A stretch of DNA of 64,000 nucleotides, from positions 186,001 through 250,000 of the forward strand of contig NC_014225.1 of the NCBI RefSeq assembly GCF_000092785.1, in the 5' to 3' direction. The notes beneath the pieces are model-generated. The model had not been told where the DNA came from, did not search any database, and was given only the letters and a program-made list of their open reading frames with translations. The position numbers were made by a program, and so were the translations under genes. The DNA comes from Waddlia chondrophila WSU 86-1044. GTDB lineage: Bacteria > Chlamydiota > Chlamydiia > Chlamydiales > Waddliaceae. Shown here piece after piece: positions 42,273-50,581 of this stretch; within the stretch, counting starts at the first letter, position 1; each line of letters opens with the position of its first letter.

Positions 42273-43368
42273 TTGCAAGATAATTTTCCAACGATCTTAA
42301 ATTTGGATAGACGATATTGGACTGCTCGAACAACGGCTTTTCCCTTATTTTTTCCCGATAAGCTTCAATGCAGGCAGCGCATCCTCTAGAGGAGAGCTTG
42401 TTTCCTTCAATCATCCAGTCAATAAATTGCGTGGTGGGGTTTTCATTTGGTTTGGATTTGATGAGCAATAAAATGCCTCGCAGCAAAGTTTCATCTTCCA
42501 ATGAAAGTTTCCCAAGGTGCCATTTTTTCCTCATATAAGTCTTGAGGAGTAATTCTAAGCTGTAGAGGCTGAAAGCTTTTTGCTCTCTGGATTTTTCAAT
42601 GATCAGATGAAGGATCTCGCAGAATAAAAGATGGTTGAAGCTTTTCAACTGTGTGATCTGTTCGATAATTTGGTCGGACGTTTCTTTTCTCACCCATTTC
42701 AATGCCTCTAAAATAACAACACGGCTTAAAGGGTTGTTGAAGTCTGCTTGGTTTGCCTCTGCAATTTCATGAATCAGCTCGCACAAGCTGCGATAGGAGT
42801 CGATATCTCTAAAGAGGATTGTCTTGTGAAACGGTGTACAGGCTGACGGATCTTTTCTGAATGCCTGGATTGCTGTGCTCTTCCCTATTGTCGATTGTCT
42901 TTTTATGGGAGTTGGCAATCTTATTCCTGGATTTGGGGCTGCTGGAGATTGATCTACAGTTGAAGGGGAGAAGGTTAGGTTGTCAAGGTGTTTGATCAAT
43001 CCTTTTGCGTAGCCCGAAGATGTTAGAAAACCGCGGTTTCCAAGAAAATTTTTAATCCGTTGGACAATTTGCAGGATGAAGCGGATGAAAACGTTTTGTT
43101 CAGCCTCCTTTTCCATTTTTCGTTTTGTCATAGCTTTGAGTTCATCCGAAATTTTTCTCGCGCGGATCGGATTGGTTTCCAGCTCTTTTTTAAACGAATC
43201 CACTAGATAGATCACTTCATCAAAAGTGAGAAAATGGAGCGTTTCTTTATTCAAATGAACGACTTGGCAGCCGTTCTTATCTTTGACGAGCATGCCCCGT
43301 TGCCCGTTTGTCTCTTGTCCGATCTGGTCGAAGATGCTGCTTAGATGCAATGAAGTGTTAATAGACAT
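42262..43368 (-). CDS. Hypothetical soluble protein
   Basis: A 368-residue protein with no recognised family. The N-terminal part (INTSLHLSSIFDQIGQETNG) is followed by a Lys/Glu-rich stretch (ELKAMTKRKMEKEAEQNVF), a Pro/Ser/Thr-rich linker near 135-165 (NPGIRLPTPIKRQSTIGKST) and an all-helical C-terminal half (HLLFCEILHLIIEKSREQ). No signal peptide or membrane helix. The linker-separated layout and AT-rich codons resemble lineage-specific effectors, but this is only inference. Its start is 5 bases from the stop of the upstream secreted protein, so the two are likely cotranscribed. Confidence 0.55.
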   Translation of the reverse strand: MSINTSLHLSSIFDQIGQETNGQRGMLVKDKNGCQVVHLNKETLHFLTFDEVIYLVDSFKKELETNPIRARKISDELKAMTKRKMEKEAEQNVFIRFILQIVQRIKNFLGNRGFLTSSGYAKGLIKHLDNLTFSPSTVDQSPAAPNPGIRLPTPIKRQSTIGKSTAIQAFRKDPSACTPFHKTILFRDIDSYRSLCELIHEIAEANQADFNNPLSRVVILEALKWVRKETSDQIIEQITQLKSFNHLLFCEILHLIIEKSREQKAFSLYSLELLLKTYMRKKWHLGKLSLEDETLLRGILLLIKSKPNENPTTQFIDWMIEGNKLSSRGCAACIEAYREKIREKPLFEQSNIVYPNLRSLENYLANPL

Positions 43369-43373
43369 ACTCT

Positions 43374-44636
43374 TTAAAAATGAACGTTGATTTGTTGTGT
43401 TTGGAGAGGCCTCACATCGATATCGACAGGTTCGGGATCTTCATGCCCTTTAACCGGTTGGAAGGTGATGCGGTATCGCCCTTCAGGAAGATACAGAGTG
43501 GCTTTTCCTTCTCGAATTTCTTTTTTATAAGGATGAAGCCCTTTTTCTATCGGTGTGATTTGCGCTTTCGCTTCGTTAACGTTTGTCGATATGTCGATTT
43601 TTCCTAAGGGAGTGTAGGAGATTTCCTTGAGCATCAAACCTTCTTTGCGGATCTCTATTTTTTCAGTGGAAGGGGGGATGAAAAAAGGGTCGCGGCTCTG
43701 AAAACGCAGTTCGTACACACCCGTGGGAATCTCGTTGAAACTTGCTTTCTCTCCTTTTTCTTGATAAGACTTTCCCGACTCTAAAGCCAGCAGTTCAAAT
43801 TCTGCCGAAGGTGTATTGGCAATGAGTATTAGCGATGGAGAGGCTTGCTCTGCAATTTCTGTCTTTGCATCTGTTGGGGCAATGGTTAAGACTTGATGTA
43901 CAGATCTTGTTCTGTCTGCTTGCACTGCGAACGATTTTTTTGCGAGCGCTTCCTGCGATCCTTCAACGAAAAATTCCAGAGTATAGTTCCCTGCAGGAAG
44001 TTTGGGAATCATCACCATTTTTCCGGTTTCAAGGCCTATCACGGTATCTTCCGGTATGGGATGGGCTGTCGTTTCCCCGAAAGGAGAAGTGAGACGGAAA
44101 TGGATATCGCTTATACGTTTGGGAGTGTCAGGCAGATCGAATGAAACGATCAGTTTTCCGTAGAAAACATCGGCCTCTTTTTGCCGTTCGGTTTCATCGG
44201 GAAGATTTTGAGCGATATCCGGCGAATGCTCTGGGGTGGAAGCAGGGTTTTTCTGATTAAATTTGATCTTCTGGTCGATTTTTGTCGTTTCCCCACTGGC
44301 GATGTTGGCTTTTCTTTGAGGGACAGGAGAAAAACGGTCATCCAAATTAGGGACAACGAAATCGATGGAATAGTCCCCGGGAGGAAGATCTTCAATCACC
44401 ACCATACGTGTCTGTGTATTTGCATCATCGACGTAAGTTGCTCCTTGAGGATATAAAGTTTGTTTGTGCGATCCGTTTTTTATGTGAGAAATGCAGGTTA
44501 GCCAAAAGCGGACCCGATTGAGGCGGTCACCTTTGTTATCGGTTTGATAGGTAACAACCAGCGTACCGGTTTCCGGCATATCGGTTCCTGGCAACAGGAC
44601 TGGAAATAGTAAAATTATCATTAGCAAGCGTTTCAT
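43374..44636 (-). CDS. Secreted protein with four PEGA-like beta-sandwich modules
   Basis: A 420-residue protein with a signal peptide (MKRLLMIILLFPVLLPGTDM). Four related modules end in the same motif: DLPPGDYSIDFVVP, KLPAGNYTLEFFVEG, EIPTGVYELRFQSR and YLPEGRYRITFQPV, the (L/I)P-x-G-x-Y hallmark of PEGA and related surface beta-sandwich domains. Linkers are Lys/Glu/Pro-rich. Likely periplasmic or surface-exposed and possibly cell-wall or protein binding; the ligand is unknown. It lies upstream of, and close to, the 42262-43368 gene. Confidence 0.65.
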   Translation of the reverse strand: MKRLLMIILLFPVLLPGTDMPETGTLVVTYQTDNKGDRLNRVRFWLTCISHIKNGSHKQTLYPQGATYVDDANTQTRMVVIEDLPPGDYSIDFVVPNLDDRFSPVPQRKANIASGETTKIDQKIKFNQKNPASTPEHSPDIAQNLPDETERQKEADVFYGKLIVSFDLPDTPKRISDIHFRLTSPFGETTAHPIPEDTVIGLETGKMVMIPKLPAGNYTLEFFVEGSQEALAKKSFAVQADRTRSVHQVLTIAPTDAKTEIAEQASPSLILIANTPSAEFELLALESGKSYQEKGEKASFNEIPTGVYELRFQSRDPFFIPPSTEKIEIRKEGLMLKEISYTPLGKIDISTNVNEAKAQITPIEKGLHPYKKEIREGKATLYLPEGRYRITFQPVKGHEDPEPVDIDVRPLQTQQINVHF

Positions 44637-44668
44637 TTCTGAATTCTCTCCATGGACACGTGTTCATT

Positions 44669-45910
44669 TCAGTATAACAATATCAATGACGGAAAAAAAG
44701 AAGAATGGAGAACCTCTTGCTGCAGCTGATCGAAAACTTTTCCGTCCGCGTTGATTGCTTGATATTTTCGATAGTTTCCATCGATTGTGGCAAGAATGAA
44801 ATGTCTCACCTGAGCTGTTTGTGCTAAATACCAGGTATGGAAAGGGCTTTTTGGAGGGCGCACACGCTCCACGCCGTAAGCGCCGTCTCCTATGTACGTG
44901 ACTCCGCACTGATCGATATGCCCTTTCAAAATGGGGTGGGTTCTTTTATAGGCGTGGTCGTGGTGTTCGAACGCAGCAGCCAGCCCGTATTGCTCAAAGA
45001 GCGGCACCCAGTTTTGTCTCACTTGTATGCTGATGTCGTTCATGAAGTTTCTAACAGACGGGTAGGCAGGAACATGATAGGCTGCGAATTTGTGCGGAAT
45101 ATGCTTTCTTGCGCTGAGAACTTTTTCAAGCCATTGGGACTGTTTGCCATCGATGGGATTAGTGTGCCCTGAATCGAGAATAATTAACGAAAAATGAGCG
45201 CCGATATCGAGTACGCGAAATCCTTTTTCATCAGGAAAAGGGAAAAAAGCATAGAATGGCGCAGCTTCCTTTGGAGGCTGGCTATAATATCCGTTCACAT
45301 CATGGTTTCCAATGGCGGCGATGATGGGGATGGATAAGCCATCAGGCGTGATCATCTCTTCTGACCAAGCCTGAAAGAAGGTGATCCATCTGCTGTTCTT
45401 TGATGTGCCGCTGTTGATGCGCTTAGTGGAAGAGTAGGCGATGTCTCCGCCCAAGACGGCGAATTGAGGAGCTTGTTTGGCGGCAGCCCTGTGTGTTTTA
45501 AGAAGATGTTCTACCTTATCGTGGTACATGTCTCCACCGACAACGAAGCGGATTGTTTCATTCGGCGTATTAGGCAAGGTGTAGAACTGCCGCGTTTCCG
45601 CCTCCCATTTTCCAGGTTTGAAAAGGTAGCGTGTGTTAGGAGTTAGTTGGAAAATCTCTACCCGATGAAGGACGTAGGGAAGCTCTCTCGGTAGTGCGAT
45701 CTGCTCGGCGAGAGCGATGATCCAATGCTTTTCACCTTCTTTTTTATAGTAAAGGTTATGGGTTTCTTCTCCTTTTTTCGTCAGCCATTGCACCGTCATG
45801 GTTGTCGATGGATCCCGCTGCCAGGTGAGGTAGGAGGCTACAGGGTTGCTTTCTCCCCAAGTCCAAAGGGGGCAGAAAGCCAGAAATAGCAGAGCGGGAA
45901 TTTTTGTCAC
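44669..45910 (-). CDS. Secreted purple acid phosphatase-like metallophosphoesterase
   Basis: A 413-residue protein from a GTG. Signal peptide TKIPALLFLAFCPLWTWG, then a fibronectin-like N-terminal domain (YLTWQRDPSTTMTVQWLTK) and a metallophosphatase domain: GGDMYHDKVE, VLGGDIAYSS, AAIGNHDVNGY, AAYHVPAYPS and FEHHDHAYKRT, the ordered metal-binding blocks of purple acid phosphatases. It is therefore an exported di-metal phosphatase, perhaps for phosphate release from host phosphoesters. The start GTGA overlaps the stop of the upstream antiporter gene, suggesting one transcript. Confidence 0.85.
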   Translation of the reverse strand: MTKIPALLFLAFCPLWTWGESNPVASYLTWQRDPSTTMTVQWLTKKGEETHNLYYKKEGEKHWIIALAEQIALPRELPYVLHRVEIFQLTPNTRYLFKPGKWEAETRQFYTLPNTPNETIRFVVGGDMYHDKVEHLLKTHRAAAKQAPQFAVLGGDIAYSSTKRINSGTSKNSRWITFFQAWSEEMITPDGLSIPIIAAIGNHDVNGYYSQPPKEAAPFYAFFPFPDEKGFRVLDIGAHFSLIILDSGHTNPIDGKQSQWLEKVLSARKHIPHKFAAYHVPAYPSVRNFMNDISIQVRQNWVPLFEQYGLAAAFEHHDHAYKRTHPILKGHIDQCGVTYIGDGAYGVERVRPPKSPFHTWYLAQTAQVRHFILATIDGNYRKYQAINADGKVFDQLQQEVLHSSFFPSLILLY

Positions 45911-47571
45911 AAAATTTCTTTCAAAAAAGAGGTCAGTTTTTCCGATGAAGATTCCTCATCGCAAATCACTGAGACATCCTGCAAAGAGTTGTCTTGCAGG
46001 TCGGACTGGAACTGCACTCTTGCAATGATTTTTATATGAGGATTGATATCTCTTGCTGCTTGAATGATTTTTCGGACTGCTTGAAAATTCGGTATTGTAA
46101 CGACCAAAAGTTGAGCATTTTCTGTTTGAGCTTTTTCAAGAATATGAAACTGGGTAGCATCTCCAAAAATATTTTCCACTTCTGCATCTCTAAGCAAAGT
46201 GATGGAATCAATATTTTGATCAACGATCGTTACATGGTAGTCTCGGCTTAACATTTCTTGTGCGATTTTTTGGCCGATAGGTCCAAAGCCTATCACAATT
46301 ACTCTGGGAAGGAATGAAGGTTTTCCATGCTTGGCAGTTTTGATTTGCTCCAGGGAAAACTCTTCAGACAGCTCTCCTTTATAATTTTTTTTATTACTCT
46401 TGATGAACCCGATTAACTTAAATAAAAAGGGGTTCAAAGCAATGGTGGAAAATGCTGCTGCAATCAAAACGTCGTAGATGTTGTCGGGAAGAATTCCCAA
46501 TCCGCTTCCCTCTTCAGCCACGATAAATGAATATTCTCCGATCTGGGCGATGGCGCATGCGACTGTCAATGCAGTCATAGAGGGTTTTTTTGCAATTTTG
46601 ACGATGAGGAACGCAATCAAGGGGCGCAGCAGAAGCAGTATGCCCATCAAACCAAAGAAAAATGGCAGGTTGTCCAAAATGGCTGCAGGGCTGAAAAGCA
46701 TCCCTACGGAAAGGAAAAAGATCACTGAAAATGCATCGCGCATCGGTAAAGCGTTGGCTGCGGCCTGATAGCTCATATCTGTCCTGCCGACGATTGTTCC
46801 TGCGATGAATGCTCCTAAAGCTACGGAAACGCCAAAGAGTTGGGAGCTTCCAACTGCGATTAAAAATGTTGTGGATAAAATCGCTAACGTAAAGAGTTCA
46901 TGAGATCTTGTCCTGGCAATGACTTTTAAAATTGCTTCAACGAATTTTCCTCCAAAAGAATAAATAATGACTCCAAAGAGTGTGATTTTGGCTAAGAGAA
47001 GAAGAATTTCAAAAGCGGCGTCCGAAGCCGAACTTCCAGAAAAAGTGTAGATCGAAACAAAAACAGGAAGTAAAAGAAGGCCTGATACCGAGATGAGATC
47101 CTCGACGATCGTCCAGCCTACAGCAAGGTGGCCTTGCTTGGTGTGAAGGAGGTTGACATCCGATAAAACGCGCACGATGACAACTGTACTCGATACGCAG
47201 ATCGCAATACCGACAACGAATCCTGTAAGCAGCTGCTCCCCCATATAGCTGCTGTAGAAAGCTCCTGTCAGAAAAGATATTGTCGCAAGCGCTAAAGCTC
47301 CAGGAACAGCCACTTTTTTTACGGCGATCAGATCTTTCCAGCTGAAGCTTAAACCGACAGCAAACATGAGCAACGTTACGCCGATATTGGCTAGTTGATC
47401 GGAAATATACGCGTCTGCAACAAATCCGGGGGAATTCGGCCCTATGAGATACCCTGCGACCAGGTATCCTATCGTTGGGGTTTGCTTGAGTTTTTGAGCA
47501 ATGTAGCCGAAGAGGCAAGCTAAACCCAATCCAATGGCCAACAGCCAAATAATTCTGAATTCATCGCCCAT
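45907..47571 (-). CDS. CPA2-type cation/proton antiporter with RCK domain (KefB-like)
   Basis: A 554-residue membrane protein. About 12 hydrophobic segments form the Na+/H+ exchanger fold (GYLVAGYLIGPNSPGFVADA, VGWTIVEDLISVSGLLLLP). From ~425 a TrkA-N/RCK nucleotide-binding domain follows (VIVIGFGPIGQKIAQEML, GDATQFHILEKA). This is the layout of KefB/KefC/YbaL potassium efflux systems, gated by NAD(H) or glutathione adducts. It helps in K+ and pH balance. The ATG is preceded by an AGGAG site (complement of CTCCT). The downstream phosphatase starts within its stop. Confidence 0.88.
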   Translation of the reverse strand: MGDEFRIIWLLAIGLGLACLFGYIAQKLKQTPTIGYLVAGYLIGPNSPGFVADAYISDQLANIGVTLLMFAVGLSFSWKDLIAVKKVAVPGALALATISFLTGAFYSSYMGEQLLTGFVVGIAICVSSTVVIVRVLSDVNLLHTKQGHLAVGWTIVEDLISVSGLLLLPVFVSIYTFSGSSASDAAFEILLLLAKITLFGVIIYSFGGKFVEAILKVIARTRSHELFTLAILSTTFLIAVGSSQLFGVSVALGAFIAGTIVGRTDMSYQAAANALPMRDAFSVIFFLSVGMLFSPAAILDNLPFFFGLMGILLLLRPLIAFLIVKIAKKPSMTALTVACAIAQIGEYSFIVAEEGSGLGILPDNIYDVLIAAAFSTIALNPFLFKLIGFIKSNKKNYKGELSEEFSLEQIKTAKHGKPSFLPRVIVIGFGPIGQKIAQEMLSRDYHVTIVDQNIDSITLLRDAEVENIFGDATQFHILEKAQTENAQLLVVTIPNFQAVRKIIQAARDINPHIKIIARVQFQSDLQDNSLQDVSVICDEESSSEKLTSFLKEIL

Positions 47572-47612
47572 TAAATAATCTCCTAGTAAGGAGATGATTG
47601 TATCAATCCAGT

Positions 47613-48875
47613 TTAGGAAAGCAAGAGAAATGTTCCCAACCCTGAAAGATAACTAATGAGAGCGATCAGGCTCACTTTCTTCGTATACCATAAAAAGTCC
47701 ACTTTTTCCATCCCCATGAAGGCTACTCCTGCCGCAGAGCCGATAATCAAGATGCTGCCTCCGACTCCGCTGCAATAGGCGATCATTTGCCAAAAGGCGC
47801 AATCTGTCGGATAGATGCTCATTTTATACATATTCATACATCCGGCAACAATTGGGACGTTATCGATGACAGAAGAGGCGATGCCGATAGTACCCGCAAT
47901 CAATGGTTCGCTTGTAATATAATGCTGCAACGTTTCCGTTAGCGCTTCCAAAATTCCCGAAGCTTCCAAGGAGCCAATTGAGAGCAGGATGCCGATGAAA
48001 AAAAGAGCGCTTGAAAGATCGATTTTATTCATGATCGCTGTGATTTTTAAATGACCTCTCTTTTTTTTAGGAAGGTGGAGCAGATCGGTAAATACCCAAA
48101 GAATTCCTAAGGAAAACAGCATTCCCATATAAGGAGGGATGTGGGCAACGGCTTTTAAGACGGGAACAAGCACCAATAAAGAAATGCCTAAGATGAAAAT
48201 AAATGTTCCATAAGGATTAACTGGCATCTCCTCAGCGGCGATCTCTTCGCTTTTATTTTTGCGATAAGTGACTTTAAATAACAAAGTAGCAACTGCTAAT
48301 GCAATAAAGCTTGGAATAAACAAGTGCTTCATCACTGCAACAGTTGTGATTTGTCCGTTCATCCAAAGCATCGTTGTCGTCACGTCTCCAATTGGAGTCC
48401 AGGCTCCCCCTGCGTTGGCGGCGATCACGACAAGAGAGCCGATGATCCATCTCTCTTCTCGGTCGCTAACCACTTTGCGCAAAACCGAGATCATGGCAAT
48501 AGTCGTTGTTAGATTGTCTAAAATGCTCGACATAAAAAAACTTGCCAGCCCGAAGAACCAAAGATGCATCTCCGGCCTGCATTTTTGAATTTTTTGAGTC
48601 AGTAGATTAAAGCCGCTATGAGCATCGATCACTTCGACAATTGTCATGGCTCCAATCAAAAAAAAGACAATTTGACTTGTTTCCGATAAATGTCCGTCCA
48701 ACAGATGGATCGAGTCCATCACTGGCAGGCCGCTGCCTAAAAAGAAGACCATCCAGCACAAACCGGCAATAAGCAAGGATGAAGCTGTCTTATGAATATT
48801 TAGCAGATGCTCGAAAATGATGGCAGTATAGCCTAAAATAAACACGCCTACTTGAAGATTTTGATAAATAAACAT
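47613..48875 (-). CDS. nhaD: NhaD-type sodium/proton antiporter
   Basis: A 420-residue inner-membrane protein with 11-12 hydrophobic segments. It shows the ion-transporter-superfamily pattern of NhaD: HSGFNLLTQKIQ, MSSILDNLTTTIAMISVLRK, ANAGGAWTPIGDVTTTMLWM and SSVIDNVPIVAGCMNMY, where the repeated S-x-x-DN and the TPIGD(V) motifs are characteristic. It exports Na+ in exchange for H+, fitting the sodium cycle run by the Na+-pumping NADH dehydrogenase whose NqrF is encoded at 52571. It lies 41 bases upstream of the KefB-like gene. Confidence 0.88.
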   Translation of the reverse strand: MFIYQNLQVGVFILGYTAIIFEHLLNIHKTASSLLIAGLCWMVFFLGSGLPVMDSIHLLDGHLSETSQIVFFLIGAMTIVEVIDAHSGFNLLTQKIQKCRPEMHLWFFGLASFFMSSILDNLTTTIAMISVLRKVVSDREERWIIGSLVVIAANAGGAWTPIGDVTTTMLWMNGQITTVAVMKHLFIPSFIALAVATLLFKVTYRKNKSEEIAAEEMPVNPYGTFIFILGISLLVLVPVLKAVAHIPPYMGMLFSLGILWVFTDLLHLPKKKRGHLKITAIMNKIDLSSALFFIGILLSIGSLEASGILEALTETLQHYITSEPLIAGTIGIASSVIDNVPIVAGCMNMYKMSIYPTDCAFWQMIAYCSGVGGSILIIGSAAGVAFMGMEKVDFLWYTKKVSLIALISYLSGLGTFLLLS

Positions 48876-48949
48876 GGGATCACCACAATTTTTACGTCAA
48901 TGATAATACCAAAACTCATTAAATACAAACATTAAATATTCATAAATTA

Positions 48950-48978
48950 TTGACTTGTATTTTGTTTGTAAATATAAT
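48950..48978 (+). promoter_or_regulatory. Sigma-70/66-type promoter of the nucleotide translocase gene
   Basis: TTGACT (48950-48955), a 17-base spacer and TATAAT (48973-48978), followed by a ~35-base leader to the ATG at 49019. Near-consensus and correctly spaced; the clearest promoter in the window. Confidence 0.75.
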
Positions 48979-49018
48979 TATCTTCTGTATTTTAAATTAT
49001 TAACAATAATGTGGTGTT

Positions 49019-50581
49019 ATGAATCATAATAAAGATGTAAAAGAATTTTCCTTTTGGAGAGGAGTTTTTTTTCCGGTCCATCTGCACGAATTGAAGTTTT
49101 TTGCTCCGATGGCATTGATGATGTTGTTCATCCTGTGCAATTACACGGTGCTGAGGAATATCAAAGATACCTTGGTTGTTAACGCGAAAGGGTCGGATGC
49201 AGAGATCATCTCTTTTCTCAAACTTTGGGGAACGATGCCGGCAGCTTTCTTGTTTATGCTTTTCTACAGTAAAATCACCGATCTCTTATCCAGAGAGCGG
49301 ATCTTTTACTTGTGTTTAGCGCCTTTTCTTATCTTTTTCGGCTCTTTTGCTTTTCTTATTTACCCGAATATTGACATTTTGCATCCCGATCCCGAATGGG
49401 TTGCAGGTCTGAAAGCAAATTACCCCAATTTTAAGTGGTTTATCGCGATTTGGGCAAACTGGTCTTACTCTCTATTTTATATTTTGGCAGAGCTTTGGGG
49501 GTCGGTGATTTTATCCCTCCTCTTTTGGCAATTTGCCAACGACACGGTAAAAAAAGAGCAAACGAAACGATTTTATCCTCTTTTTGGAATGGTTGCCAAT
49601 ATTGGCCTTGTTGCAGCCGGATCGATGGTGAAATATTTTTCAAAAGTGGAAACGGCAGCCTCTGATCCTTGGCAAGTGACGCTTAACGGCCTGATGCCGA
49701 TTGTTGTGATCAGCGGGATGATCATTGCCGGTCTTTTTTATCGCATCAACCGCCGATTGGAAAACCGGCAGGCAGAAGAGGTGGTTGTCAAAAGCGAAAA
49801 GAAGGCTAAGCCGAAGGTCAGCTTAGCCGAGAGCTTTAAAATTCTCTTCACTTCTCCCCACCTGCTCTGCATTGCTATTGTTGTTTTAAGTTATGGAGTC
49901 AGCATTAACTATGTTGACGTCATCTGGAAAGGACAGGCAAAAGCTTATTTTGCCGGCGATAAAAATGCATTTGCCAATTACATGGGGAATTTCGCCATCA
50001 CAACGGGCTGCCTGGCAATACCGATTATGCTGATTGGCGGCAATATTTTGAGATACTTGAGTTGGAAGAGTGCCGCTCTGATCACTCCGGTTATCCTTCT
50101 TGTTACCGGGTTCGGCTTTTTCTCTTTGATTCTCACTGGGTATTGGCACGGAGATCCGAATGCCGCCTTATTTACATTCATGGGAGTGCCGGTCACTTTC
50201 TTGGGTCTGGGTGTTCAGTTTGGCTTATTTCAAAACGCAGTAACGAAAGCGACAAAATATTCCCTTTTCGATCCGACCAAGGAGATGGCGTATATTCCTT
50301 TAAGCAAAGATTTCAAAACCAAAGGGAAGGCAGCTGTTGATGTCGTCGGTTCCAGGCTTGGAAAATCGGGTGGTGCGTTGACATTTTTCATTATCCAGAC
50401 GATTCTGCCGAATGTGTCGCTTGTTCAGCTGATCCCTTTGCTGGCGGTCATGACAGTTCTGATTCTGTGTGCATGGATCGCTGCTGTCTTCAAGCTTTCG
50501 AGCAGCATCAAAGAGCTTGAAGAGCAGAGCAGCGCTGTTGCAAAAAAAGGAGAACTCGAGGCGTTGGGGCAAGCCGCTTAA
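49019..50581 (+). CDS. ATP/ADP (nucleotide) translocase, NTT family
   Basis: A 520-residue inner-membrane protein with about 12 hydrophobic segments. The N-terminal half has the family's FAPMALMMLFILCNYTVLRN and IKDTLVVNAKGSDAEIISFL, and later PLFGMVANIGLVAAGSMV and LFDPTKEMAYIPLSKDFKTK, all hallmarks of plastid/chlamydial/rickettsial NTT transporters. These exchange host ATP for ADP or import nucleotides, an energy-parasitism trait. Length fits Npt1-type ATP/ADP antiporters, but the substrate class cannot be fixed by eye. A strong promoter precedes it. Confidence 0.94.
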   Translation: MNHNKDVKEFSFWRGVFFPVHLHELKFFAPMALMMLFILCNYTVLRNIKDTLVVNAKGSDAEIISFLKLWGTMPAAFLFMLFYSKITDLLSRERIFYLCLAPFLIFFGSFAFLIYPNIDILHPDPEWVAGLKANYPNFKWFIAIWANWSYSLFYILAELWGSVILSLLFWQFANDTVKKEQTKRFYPLFGMVANIGLVAAGSMVKYFSKVETAASDPWQVTLNGLMPIVVISGMIIAGLFYRINRRLENRQAEEVVVKSEKKAKPKVSLAESFKILFTSPHLLCIAIVVLSYGVSINYVDVIWKGQAKAYFAGDKNAFANYMGNFAITTGCLAIPIMLIGGNILRYLSWKSAALITPVILLVTGFGFFSLILTGYWHGDPNAALFTFMGVPVTFLGLGVQFGLFQNAVTKATKYSLFDPTKEMAYIPLSKDFKTKGKAAVDVVGSRLGKSGGALTFFIIQTILPNVSLVQLIPLLAVMTVLILCAWIAAVFKLSSSIKELEEQSSAVAKKGELEALGQAA

